Of a stretch of 46,641 nt of DNA, positions 32,953 to 40,687 are shown piece by piece. The stretch is from an uncultured Rhizobium sp. Its GTDB lineage: Bacteria > Pseudomonadota > Alphaproteobacteria > Rhizobiales > Rhizobiaceae. How positions within the stretch are numbered: position 1 is the stretch's first letter; each line of letters starts with the position of its first letter. A model generated the notes under the pieces. The model was given only the letters and a program-made list of their open reading frames with translations, did no database searches and was not told the DNA's origin. The DNA is taken from positions 1 to 46,641 of the forward strand of contig CAMFHE010000039.1 of assembly GCA_945952045.1 (NCBI GenBank), read 5' to 3'. The position numbers and the translations under genes are program-made.

Positions 32953-33300
32953 TCAGAGGGATTTGAGCGCGGATTCCAACTCGTCGAAATCGAACGGCTT
33001 GCGCAGAAGCGCGCGGCTGGCATAGGGCTCATCCAGGCCGGAGCGGCCATATCCGGATGCGAAAAGATAGGGGATGCCGCGTGCGGCAAGCGCATCGGCG
33101 ACCGGCAGCGATTTTTCGCCGCCAAGCGACAGGTCGAGGATCGCCCCGTCCAGATCGTCCGCCTTCGCGAGTTCAAGCGCCTGCGTCAGATTGGCGGCGG
33201 TTCCGGCCAGTTCGTAGCCGAGATCGGCCAGCATTTCCTCGAGCAGCATTGCGATCAACGCCTCGTCCTCGACGATCAGAATCCGCGCACCAGCCTTCAT
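32953..33300 (-). CDS. FATGUY-type single-domain response regulator
   Basis: A 115-residue receiver-only response regulator. Phosphoacceptor Asp56 lies in GAILDLSLGG, the acidic pair in IVEDEAL and the conserved Lys101 in LLRKPF. The FASGYG stretch (about 80-85) is the FATGUY motif variant, which marks the group of alphaproteobacterial receivers (such as Sphingomonas SdrG and Caulobacter MrrA) that feed the general stress phosphorelay. ATG at 33300 is used with GGAGCGGG upstream. No EcfG promoter was found before it. It is convergent with the SfnB-like gene (6-base gap). Confidence 0.88.
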   Translation of the reverse strand: MKAGARILIVEDEALIAMLLEEMLADLGYELAGTAANLTQALELAKADDLDGAILDLSLGGEKSLPVADALAARGIPYLFASGYGRSGLDEPYASRALLRKPFDFDELESALKSL

Positions 33301-33373
33301 ATCCCGCTCCGTCTTCTTCCCTTGCTGCACGTCCGAACTGAAAACCTATCCAATTTCGCCGGAAACACGCCAG

Positions 33374-33395
33374 ACCTTTTCCGAATCGAAAAGGT
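33374..33395. repeat. Palindrome ACCTTTTC-N6-GAAAAGGT
   Basis: Perfect 8-base arms with a 6-base centre, located 74 bases upstream of the response regulator start and 179 bases before the Tim44-domain gene. The size and position suit an operator between the two divergent genes. Its binding protein is unknown. Confidence 0.45.
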
Positions 33396-33573
33396 TATAC
33401 AATGCTCTTACACGCAATTGCCGGCACGTTGCCACCAATCCGCGCGCGCAATCATGGCGCGAAATCCGCGCATCCTCTTGCGCTATGCCCGTTCCAATAC
33501 CGTAAATCTCTTCAATCGAGCGAACGGCACACTATATCAGGTGCGCGGCCATGTGGCCGTTTGGGAGAAATGG

Positions 33574-34569
33574 ATGTTCAAGCGCCTGTCGCGATATACC
33601 CATGTGATTGCTGTTCTTGCCATTGGCCTTGCCGCCTCGCTCGTCGTTGCCGACGTTGCTGAAGCGCGCCGTGGCGGCAGCGGCTTCGGCAGCCGGGGCA
33701 CGCGCACCTTCCAGGCGCCGCCGGCCACCCGCACGGCCCCCACCGATGCCGCGCCGATCAACCGCACGATGACGCCGCAACAGCCGGCAAGCCCGTCGGC
33801 TACGCCGCAGGCGGCTCAGCGTCCGGCAACGCCGCAAGCGCAGCGGCCCGGCTTCTTCAACGGTTTCGGCCGCTCGCTGATGGGTGGCCTGCTGCTTGGC
33901 GGCCTGTTCGGCATGCTGCTCGGCCAGGGTTTCGGCGGCATGGCCGGTCTCTTCGGCATGTTGCTGCAGGTCCTGCTGATCGGTGGCGGCATTATGCTGC
34001 TGATGCGCTTTCTCGCCAATCGCCGCCAGTCGCCGATGCCCGCGGGCGTTTCAGCTCGCCAGGGTGCGGCCGGCACCGGCCGTCCGCCGGCTTTCGACAT
34101 CCCGGCGATGGGCGGATCAAGCGCCCGCCAGCCGGCCGCTGCACCCGCCGCGCCTGCTGTCAGCGACATGGAGGTCGGCCAGGCCGATCTCGACCGCTTC
34201 GAAGTGATGCTGCGCGAGGTTCAGACAGCCTATGCCAACGAAGATTACGCCCAGCTGCGTCGCCTGACGACGCCGGAAGCCATGTCCTACCTCGCCGAAG
34301 AACTCAGCGACAACGCCACCAACGGCCTGCGCAACGTCGTCACCGACGTCACTCTGGTCCAGGGCGATATCGCCGAGGCATGGCGCGAAGGCACGCAGGA
34401 ATATGCGACCGTCGCCATGCGTTATTCGAGCATCGACGCCATGGTCGAGCGTTCGAGCGGCCGCGTCGTCTCCGGCGACCTGACGCATCCGACCGACACG
34501 GTGGAGGTCTGGACCTTCACCCGCCGTCCCGGCACCGACTGGCTGCTGTCGGCCATCCAGTCGACCTGA
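33574..34569 (+). CDS. Tim44-like domain membrane protein
   Basis: A 331-residue protein. A signal-anchor (about 9-28) leads to a Pro/Ala/Thr-rich linker with polar repeats (about 35-90), a Gly-rich double hydrophobic region (GGLLLGGLFGMLLGQGFGG, then GLFGMLLQVLLIGGGIMLLMRFL, about 100-148), and a C-terminal Tim44-like domain (about 195-331; FEVMLREVQTAYANEDYAQLRRLTTPEA and WTFTRRPGTDWLLSAIQ). Bacterial Tim44-domain proteins sit in the inner membrane with the domain exposed; their role is not well defined. ATG at 33574 follows GGGAG. Confidence 0.9.
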   Translation: MFKRLSRYTHVIAVLAIGLAASLVVADVAEARRGGSGFGSRGTRTFQAPPATRTAPTDAAPINRTMTPQQPASPSATPQAAQRPATPQAQRPGFFNGFGRSLMGGLLLGGLFGMLLGQGFGGMAGLFGMLLQVLLIGGGIMLLMRFLANRRQSPMPAGVSARQGAAGTGRPPAFDIPAMGGSSARQPAAAPAAPAVSDMEVGQADLDRFEVMLREVQTAYANEDYAQLRRLTTPEAMSYLAEELSDNATNGLRNVVTDVTLVQGDIAEAWREGTQEYATVAMRYSSIDAMVERSSGRVVSGDLTHPTDTVEVWTFTRRPGTDWLLSAIQST

Positions 34570-34592
34570 TAGAATCTTTGTTATGGGTTACA

Positions 34593-34621
34593 GGCGGCGG
34601 CTCCGGCAACGGAAGCCGCCG
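34593..34621 (+). terminator. GC-rich hairpin after the Tim44-domain gene
   Basis: GGCGGCTCC faces GGAAGCCGCC with one bulged base around a short loop, 23 bases after the stop. There is no T-run, so its strength as a terminator is uncertain. Confidence 0.55.
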
Positions 34622-34858
34622 TCTTGGCATTTGCCAAGGCCGGGTTGATGGCGGTCAGGGCCTGTTACGGTAAATCCTGGCCATGAATCAGGCGTTTCGT
34701 GGTCTGAACTACAAGATCTGGCAATTGCCCGGCCAGCAAAGGCCATGGCATGGTTGACCCGCATCCCCTCGGGTGCAAACCCATATTGTGAAATTTTAAT
34801 CCATCCATTTCATGCCGTGTCGGGCCGTGGCCGCGCAAGCGCCCGGCCCGTATTGCTT

Positions 34859-35782
34859 TCAAGGAGCCGTGGGCTCCTCGGCCTGCTGCGCATAGGCATG
34901 CGCCTCGCCGACGATCCACTCGACGAAAGCGGCGACGGACGGGTCCCTTGCTCGCGCCGTCGGCGTCACGACATAATAGGCACTCTGGCTTTTTACCCGA
35001 TGCGGCACGGCAACCACGAGTTGGCCGGCTTCGAGCTCCGTTCGGATCAGGAACTCCGGCATCAGGGCGACGCCAAGGCCGGCGATACAGGCCTGCGTCA
35101 CCGTCGAGAACTGCTCGAACCACATGCCCTGTGCCGATGGCGACGCCTGCCCGGCGCTGGCGAACCAATGCTCCCATGCGCCGGGGCGCGAGCTCATATG
35201 AAACAGCGGAAGGCCAGCGAGATCGCGGGGTCTCTCCAGCGCATGCGTCTGCTTGAATGCAGCCGCGCAAACGGGCACCACCGTCTCCGTCATCAGGAAT
35301 GTGGACACTGCATCCGGCCAGTCCGATCGGCCGATATGGATGGCGGCATCGATCCCCTCCTTGTCGAAATCGAATCGGCCGATGCGGGTTGCGAAATTGA
35401 GAATGATTTCCGGGTGGCGGGCAACGAAACCGGGAATGCGCGGCATCAGCCAGCGTGTGCCGAATGTCGGCAGGATGGCGAGGTTGAGACTGTTGCCGTG
35501 ACGGCGAGTCATGATGTTCAGGGAAGCCATGCGCAGCATTTTCAGCGCCGCGCCAACGCTTTCGGAATAGCTGCGCCCTTCCGGCGTCAGGAAGACACCC
35601 CGGCCGTTGCGCTCGAAAAGGCGCACGCCGAGCTGGTCCTCGAGCTGCGCCACCTGGCGGCTGACAGCGCTTTGCGTCAAGGAAAGCTCGGTGGCGGCTG
35701 CGGAAAAACTGCCCAGACGCGCCACGCTTTCGAAGGCGGCGAGCGCGCTGGTGGAAGGAAGAAATCGGCGTTGCAAGACCAT
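34859..35782 (-). CDS. LysR-type regulator, GcdR-like
   Basis: A 307-residue LysR-family transcription factor. The N-terminal winged helix-turn-helix (about 8-65; LAAFESVARLGSFSAAATELSLTQSAVSRQVAQLE) is followed by a substrate-binding domain with HSGNSLNLAILPTFGTRWL-like features of the GcvA subgroup. ATG at 35782 is used; the frame is open further upstream to 35881. It diverges from the glutaryl-CoA dehydrogenase gene, an arrangement seen for GcdR in Pseudomonas and rhizobia. A short inverted repeat in the 98-base gap (35789-35805) is the probable binding site. Activation by glutarate or glutaryl-CoA is an inference. Confidence 0.9.
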   Translation of the reverse strand: MVLQRRFLPSTSALAAFESVARLGSFSAAATELSLTQSAVSRQVAQLEDQLGVRLFERNGRGVFLTPEGRSYSESVGAALKMLRMASLNIMTRRHGNSLNLAILPTFGTRWLMPRIPGFVARHPEIILNFATRIGRFDFDKEGIDAAIHIGRSDWPDAVSTFLMTETVVPVCAAAFKQTHALERPRDLAGLPLFHMSSRPGAWEHWFASAGQASPSAQGMWFEQFSTVTQACIAGLGVALMPEFLIRTELEAGQLVVAVPHRVKSQSAYYVVTPTARARDPSVAAFVEWIVGEAHAYAQQAEEPTAP

Positions 35783-35788
35783 GACCTG

Positions 35789-35805
35789 TATTCCTAAATG
35801 GAATA
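35789..35805. promoter_or_regulatory. LysR-box candidate TATTCC-N5-GGAATA
   Basis: A perfect 6-base inverted repeat with a 5-base spacer, of the T-N11-A class bound by LysR proteins. It lies seven bases from the regulator start and 76 bases before gcdH, consistent with autorepression and activation of gcdH. Confidence 0.65.
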
Positions 35806-35880
35806 GCGGCATGAGTAAACAGAGGTTGCCGGGTTGAAGCGAAACCGGTATCCACGATGGCAAAGTCAATGGAGGCGACA

Positions 35881-37068
35881 ATGGCGGCAGGCGCAGAATT
35901 TTCCTGGAGCGACCCCTTTTTGCTGGAAGACCAGCTCACCGAAGAAGAACGGATGATCCGCGACACGGCGGCAGCCTTCGCCAAGGAAGAGCTGCAGCCC
36001 CGCATCGAAGCCGCCTATCTCGATGAAAAGACCGATGCCGGCCTGTTCCGCCTGATGGGCCAGACCGGCCTGCTTGGCATCACCGCACCAGCCGAATACG
36101 GCGCGGCCGGCGCAGGCTATGTCTCCTATGGCCTCGTGGCTCGCGAAGTCGAGCGCGTCGATTCCGGCTATCGCTCGATGATGAGCGTGCAGTCGTCGCT
36201 GGTCATCTATCCGATCCAGGCCTATGGCTCGGACGAGCAGAAGCAGAAATATCTGCCAGGCCTGATCTCCGGCGAACTCATCGGCTGCTTCGGCCTGACC
36301 GAGCCGGATGCCGGCTCCGATCCGGGCGGCATGAACACCCGCGCCGAGAAGATCGAAGGCGGTTATCGCCTGCGCGGATCGAAGATGTGGATCTCGAATG
36401 CGCCGATCGCCGACGTCTTCGTCGTCTGGGCGAAATCGGCTGCCCATGACAACCAGATTCGCGGCTTCATCCTCGAAAAGGGTATGAAGGGCCTGTCCGC
36501 TCCGAAGATTGGCGGCAAGCTCTCGCTGCGCGCCTCGATCACCGGCGAAATCGTCATGGACGGCGTCGAAGTCGGCGAAGATGCATTGTTGCCGAATGTG
36601 TCCGGCCTCAAGGGTCCGTTCGGCTGCCTCAACCGCGCCCGCTTCGGCATTTCATGGGGCGTCATGGGTGCGGCGGAGGATTGCTGGCATCGTGCGCGCC
36701 AGTACGGCCTCGACCGCAAGCAGTTCGGCAAGCCGCTGGCCGGCACGCAACTTTACCAGAAGAAGCTCGCCGACATGCAGACCGAAATCGCGCTCGGCCT
36801 TCAGGCCTCCTTGCGCGTCGGTCGTCTGATGGACGAGCACAAGTTCGCCCCGGAAATGATCTCCATCGTCAAGCGCAACAATTGCGGCAAGGCGCTGGAC
36901 ATCGCCCGCCAGGCTCGCGACATGCATGGCGGCAACGGCATCCAGATCGAATACCATGTCATGCGCCATGCGCAGAACCTTGAAACGGTCAACACCTATG
37001 AAGGCACGCATGACGTCCATGCGCTGATCCTCGGCCGTGCCCAGACCGGTCTTCAGGCGTTCTTCTAA
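35881..37068 (+). CDS. gcdH: Glutaryl-CoA dehydrogenase
   Basis: It oxidises and decarboxylates glutaryl-CoA to crotonyl-CoA in lysine, tryptophan and glutarate breakdown, using FAD and the electron-transfer flavoprotein. The 395-residue length is typical. Signatures: [20 protein letters not shown] (about 136-155), the FAD-contact [18 protein letters not shown], and the catalytic Glu in [20 protein letters not shown] (Glu374). ATG at 35881 is chosen for the GGAGG ribosome site five bases upstream; in-frame ATGs at 35857 and 35869 are also possible. It diverges from the GcdR-like regulator and is followed by a terminator. Confidence 0.95.
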   Translation: MAAGAEFSWSDPFLLEDQLTEEERMIRDTAAAFAKEELQPRIEAAYLDEKTDAGLFRLMGQTGLLGITAPAEYGAAGAGYVSYGLVAREVERVDSGYRSMMSVQSSLVIYPIQAYGSDEQKQKYLPGLISGELIGCFGLTEPDAGSDPGGMNTRAEKIEGGYRLRGSKMWISNAPIADVFVVWAKSAAHDNQIRGFILEKGMKGLSAPKIGGKLSLRASITGEIVMDGVEVGEDALLPNVSGLKGPFGCLNRARFGISWGVMGAAEDCWHRARQYGLDRKQFGKPLAGTQLYQKKLADMQTEIALGLQASLRVGRLMDEHKFAPEMISIVKRNNCGKALDIARQARDMHGGNGIQIEYHVMRHAQNLETVNTYEGTHDVHALILGRAQTGLQAFF

Positions 37069-37095
37069 GCGTTTCGCCAATCATCGATCCAGGAG

Positions 37096-37130
37096 AAAGG
37101 CCGCCGAAATGCGGCCTTTGTCATTTTATC
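37096..37130 (+). terminator. Terminator after gcdH
   Basis: Perfect 9-base stem AAAGGCCGC / GCGGCCTTT followed by GTCATTTTA. It lies 27 bases after the gcdH stop. Confidence 0.9.
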
Positions 37131-37176
37131 GTCTTACCGACTTGCATCCGTCGCCAAGACGCGGCACCTCTCCCCC

Positions 37177-37761
37177 ATGTTCACGCTTCGCGCCACAGTT
37201 TCCTTTTCGCAGGAGATCAAGAAGAGCAAATTTCTCGGTCAGGCCGCGCCCGTGGCCTCGGAAGACGAGGCGCGCGCTTTCCTGTCCGCCCATTCCGATG
37301 TTTCAGCCAATCACAATTGCTGGGCCTGGCGTATCGGTCAGGCCTATCGTTTCAGCGATGACGGCGAACCGAAGGGAACGGCCGGCAAGCCCATGCTGCA
37401 GGCGATCGACGGTCAGGGGCTGGACAATGTCGCCGTCGTCGTTACCCGCTGGTTTGGCGGCATCCTGCTCGGCAGCGGGGGATTGATGCGCGCTTATGGT
37501 GGCACTGCGGCGTCATGCCTGCGCGAAGGTGAAAAAATCGAGGTAATTTCGCTGTCGATCGGAACGGTCACCTGCGGCTTTTCAGACCTGGCGCTGATGA
37601 AGGCGCGTCTTGGCGCTCTTCCGGACACTGAAATCGTCGGCGAGGAATTCTTCGATTCCGGCGCCCGCCTGACGGTGCGCACACCGGCCGAGACGATTGC
37701 GGCAGTCGAAACACTGGCTACTGACATTTCGCGCGGCAAGGCGCTCGTCAAATTCGACTGA
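37177..37761 (+). CDS. YigZ/IMPACT family protein
   Basis: A 194-residue protein of the UPF0029/IMPACT family. The signature ANHNCWAWRIG, YRFSDDGEPKGTAGKPML and VVVTRWFGGILLGSGGLMRAYG occupy residues about 45-115, followed by a C-terminal ferredoxin-like domain. Bacterial YigZ has an elongation-factor-like fold and is of unknown physiological role; eukaryotic IMPACT inhibits Gcn2. ATG at 37177 is used and no strong ribosome site is visible. It follows the gcdH terminator and stands alone. Confidence 0.93.
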   Translation: MFTLRATVSFSQEIKKSKFLGQAAPVASEDEARAFLSAHSDVSANHNCWAWRIGQAYRFSDDGEPKGTAGKPMLQAIDGQGLDNVAVVVTRWFGGILLGSGGLMRAYGGTAASCLREGEKIEVISLSIGTVTCGFSDLALMKARLGALPDTEIVGEEFFDSGARLTVRTPAETIAAVETLATDISRGKALVKFD

Positions 37762-37776
37762 GCGCCTTGCGCTTGA

Positions 37777-38184
37777 TTACGGCGCCGTGCCGTCAGGGGT
37801 CACTGTCTGCGAAGCGCCGCCCGTGCCCGATTCCGGCGTCGGGTCGCGATCGACAGGTGCCGTCTGCTGGGTGCCGGCGGGGACGTTGTTGTCGAACGTG
37901 CCATTACCGGTCGGCTGGTTCGCAACGGTGCTTGCTGCCGGTGCGGAACCCGGTGTCGTCGACGTCGTGGTGGTCGTGACGCCAGGTGCGTTGCGTTCGG
38001 CGCTTTCGCCCCAGAACTCCGCGGCTGCCCAGGCGACGCAGGCGAGAAGAATGCCGCCCACGAGGACATAGAGAACCGGGCGACCGAGCCGTCCCTGACG
38101 GGCTTCGCGTGGGGTCAATGGTTCGGTGGTTTCCTTGCGAGCGGTCGAAACGATGTCGCCGCGTTCATCGACATATTGGGCCAT
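37777..38184 (-). CDS. Small membrane protein with Thr/Pro-rich tail
   Basis: A 135-residue protein of unknown function. A cytoplasmic N-terminus (about 1-35; VSTARKETTEPLTPREARQG) is followed by one membrane helix (about 36-56; PVLYVLVGGILLACVAWAAAEF) and a long low-complexity Thr/Ser/Pro/Gly tail (about 65-135) that would lie in the periplasm. Proteins with this layout are widespread in rhizobia (from memory). ATG at 38184 has a near-perfect ribosome site, AGGAGGTGA. An exact EcfG promoter (38243-38267) places it in the general stress regulon. Confidence 0.8.
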   Translation of the reverse strand: MAQYVDERGDIVSTARKETTEPLTPREARQGRLGRPVLYVLVGGILLACVAWAAAEFWGESAERNAPGVTTTTTSTTPGSAPAASTVANQPTGNGTFDNNVPAGTQQTAPVDRDPTPESGTGGASQTVTPDGTAP

Positions 38185-38242
38185 GGCGTCACCTCCTGAT
38201 GGCTTTTTCCCATCGTGCTGCCGGCGGCAGCCTCGTTGGACC

Positions 38243-38267
38243 AACGGTCGATGACGGCAAATGTTCC
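38243..38267 (-). promoter_or_regulatory. EcfG promoter of the small membrane protein gene
   Basis: Minus strand GGAAC, 16 bases, CGTT, an exact consensus match, ending 58 bases before the ATG at 38184 and within the short gap after the GGDEF-EAL gene (stop at 38309). Confidence 0.85.
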
Positions 38268-38308
38268 CGAACGATACGTGCTGCGACCTCACGAACTGCT
38301 TCAGGCGA

Positions 38309-40504
38309 TCAATGCAAGCCCATGTGCATTCTATCGGAAAAAACGACCGCCTGATGCGTGGCAGCTTTGCGGACGAGCAGCTTTGCCAAGTGCTCGGCCG
38401 GCATCGGCTTGCCATACATATAACCTTGGCCCGACTTGCAACCGAGCTTGCGCAACAATTCCGCCTGCTCTGCGAGCTCGATCCCTTCGGCGACCGTTTC
38501 AAGTCCGAGGTCGCTCGCCATGCTGATGACGGCGCGGGTGATCGCCGCGTCATGGGCATTGGTCAGCATATCGCGCACGAAACTACGGTCGATCTTCAGC
38601 GTGTTCAGCGGGAAGCGCTGCAGCGAGCTCAGTGACGCATATCCGGTGCCGAAATCGTCGAAGGCGATCTGGACGCCGAGCCGCTGCAAAGAGCGCATCG
38701 CCGTCAGCGCCTGATCGTCATTCGAGAGCGCGATCTTTTCGGTGACTTCCAGTTCGAGCAAGGAGGGTGGCAGGTCGTAGCGATAAAGCCGCTGAACGAC
38801 GCTTTGCACCAGCGTGTTTTCGCGAAACTGCACGGGAAACAGGTTAACGCCTGCCTTGACCAGCTGGAAACCCTCTTGCCGCCAGGTGGCAAGCTGCCGG
38901 CAGACCTCGTCCAGCACCCACCAGCCGACCGGCGAGGCCAGCGGGCTTGTCTCCAGCGCAGCGATGAAAGCATCCGGGTAAAGAAGCCCGCGCGTCGGAT
39001 GCTGCCAGCGCAACAAAGCTTCCATGCCGCAGATCTCTCCGGTCTCAAGCGAAACCTGCGGCTGGTAGTGAAGGACCAGTTCATTCTCTCGCAGCGCCCG
39101 CACCAGCTCATCCTGTGTGGCCCGGCGGGATACGGATTCGCTGCGCATTTCCGGCTGGAAGATGCGCGCCGTGCGACCGCCCGCCTGCTTGGCGCGGTAG
39201 AGCGCGAAATCGGCATTGGCGATGATTTCTTCCGCCGTTTCGCCATGACCGGGCATGACGGCGTAACCGAGGCTCGCGCCGATATGCAACAGATGACCGC
39301 CGATGTTGAGCGGCGAATCCAGCGCCTTCAACACTGCATCCGCAACCGCATGCGCCCGCAAGGGATCGCGCAGACCCGGCAGCAGGATCGCGAACTCGTC
39401 GCTGCCAAACCGCGCCATGACGGCGCCTTGGGGAAGAAACAGCGGAATGCGCGCGGCAAAGGCCTGAAGCAACTCATCTCCAGTTGCATGACCGAGGATG
39501 TCATTGACCTCCTTGAACTCGTCGAGATCGATGAGAACGACTGTTGCGCCCTTGTCATCGGCAAGCGCCCTATCGAGCAAAGCGCCGAAATGGCGACGAT
39601 TGCTCAGGCCCGTCAGCGGATCGCGATTGGCGAGATCGACCAGCGAGCGGTCACGCGCCTGCCGTTCGGAAATATCGCGCACGATGGCGCCGATTGCCGG
39701 CCCGCGCTCGCCATGCCAAGCCGATAGCGAGATTTCGGCCGGAAACGTCCGCCCATCAAGCTTACGTGCGACCGTTTCAAACGTCTTGCTGTGAGCGCTG
39801 TTGCTCGCCAGCCCGGCGGCCAACAGCGCCGCCGGCTCGGCGCGCTCCGGCAGGATGGTTACCAGATCACGTCCGACGATATCGTCCAGGCCACAATCGA
39901 AAAGACCGAGCGCCGAATGATTGATGAATTCGATGCGCGCCTGCGCATCGACGGAAATGCAGGCCAATTCGGTCGAATTGGCGAATTGCTTCACTGTCGC
40001 GTTCAGAAGTTCGTTTCGGCGCAGGTAAAATTTCTCAACTACAAGGGCGGCCATGTCGCGCAGCAAGGCCCGCTTGCGGTGGGAGAAACGCTCATGGGGA
40101 CGATTGTCGATGACGCACAAGGCGCCAAGCCGCTGGCCGCTATGGGAAATCAGCGGCGCCCCGGCATAGAAACGCGCCTTCGGTCCTTCCTTGACCAATG
40201 GCAAATTGCGAAAGCGTTCATCCGCCAGCGTATCGTGCACCACGAAAACGTCGTCCTGCAGGATGGCGTGGGCGCAGATCGATTCGGTCCGCGCGATGTT
40301 GACCGGCTGAAAGCCGAAAGCCGATTTCGAATAGAGCCGCTCGCGGCCAACCAGGTTGACGAAGGCGACGGGCGTGCGGAACTGTGTCGCGGCAAGACGG
40401 ACGATCAGATCGAAGCGCGATTCCGGCGGCGTATCGAGAAGCCAGAGATCGGCCAGCGCCGCAAGGCGCTTCTCTTCGTCCCGGGTTGTCGATGCCTGCG
40501 ACAT
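38309..40504 (-). CDS. GAF-PAS-GGDEF-EAL cyclic-di-GMP protein
   Basis: A cytoplasmic cyclic-di-GMP metabolism protein of 731 residues with no membrane helix. A GAF domain (about 10-165; LLDTPPESRFDLIVRLAA, GALCVIDNRPH) is followed by a PAS domain (about 172-285), GGDEF (about 290-450) and EAL (about 465-720). The cyclase signature reads GSDEF (367-371), not GGDEF, and no RxxD inhibitory site precedes it, so cyclase activity is doubtful. The phosphodiesterase residues look intact: EALLRW, Asn in VNLFPVQF, LEVTE, DDFGTG (616-621), Lys637 and EGIE. It is most likely a c-di-GMP phosphodiesterase tuned by the GAF/PAS sensors. ATG 40504 is preferred (GGAG upstream); ATG 40540 would add 12 residues. 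Confidence 0.93.
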   Translation of the reverse strand: MSQASTTRDEEKRLAALADLWLLDTPPESRFDLIVRLAATQFRTPVAFVNLVGRERLYSKSAFGFQPVNIARTESICAHAILQDDVFVVHDTLADERFRNLPLVKEGPKARFYAGAPLISHSGQRLGALCVIDNRPHERFSHRKRALLRDMAALVVEKFYLRRNELLNATVKQFANSTELACISVDAQARIEFINHSALGLFDCGLDDIVGRDLVTILPERAEPAALLAAGLASNSAHSKTFETVARKLDGRTFPAEISLSAWHGERGPAIGAIVRDISERQARDRSLVDLANRDPLTGLSNRRHFGALLDRALADDKGATVVLIDLDEFKEVNDILGHATGDELLQAFAARIPLFLPQGAVMARFGSDEFAILLPGLRDPLRAHAVADAVLKALDSPLNIGGHLLHIGASLGYAVMPGHGETAEEIIANADFALYRAKQAGGRTARIFQPEMRSESVSRRATQDELVRALRENELVLHYQPQVSLETGEICGMEALLRWQHPTRGLLYPDAFIAALETSPLASPVGWWVLDEVCRQLATWRQEGFQLVKAGVNLFPVQFRENTLVQSVVQRLYRYDLPPSLLELEVTEKIALSNDDQALTAMRSLQRLGVQIAFDDFGTGYASLSSLQRFPLNTLKIDRSFVRDMLTNAHDAAITRAVISMASDLGLETVAEGIELAEQAELLRKLGCKSGQGYMYGKPMPAEHLAKLLVRKAATHQAVVFSDRMHMGLH

Positions 40505-40632
40505 GCTATTCTCCGCCGCCTCTGATACGCGTAGCTCCATAGTCTGTTGCCGACCCTAGGTTTCAGCGGTTACGGAGACCTGAGCGGCGGACCCCAAGAT
40601 CTCATCGACTGATTCTCACTCCCCAGATTTGA

Positions 40633-40662
40633 CGAGGGGGCGAGAATGATCGCGCCCCCTCG
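40633..40662. terminator. Perfect hairpin between the convergently oriented downstream ends of aas and the GGDEF-EAL region
   Basis: Perfect 10-base arms CGAGGGGGCG and CGCCCCCTCG around a 10-base loop, 26 bases beyond the stop of the leftward aas gene. It is followed on the plus strand by CTTTTTC but on the transcribed minus strand by CAAAT, so it may work mainly through its stem. It also separates aas from the start of the GGDEF-EAL gene. Confidence 0.6.
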
Positions 40663-40687
40663 CCTGGCTTTTTCAAGAATACGGCGC

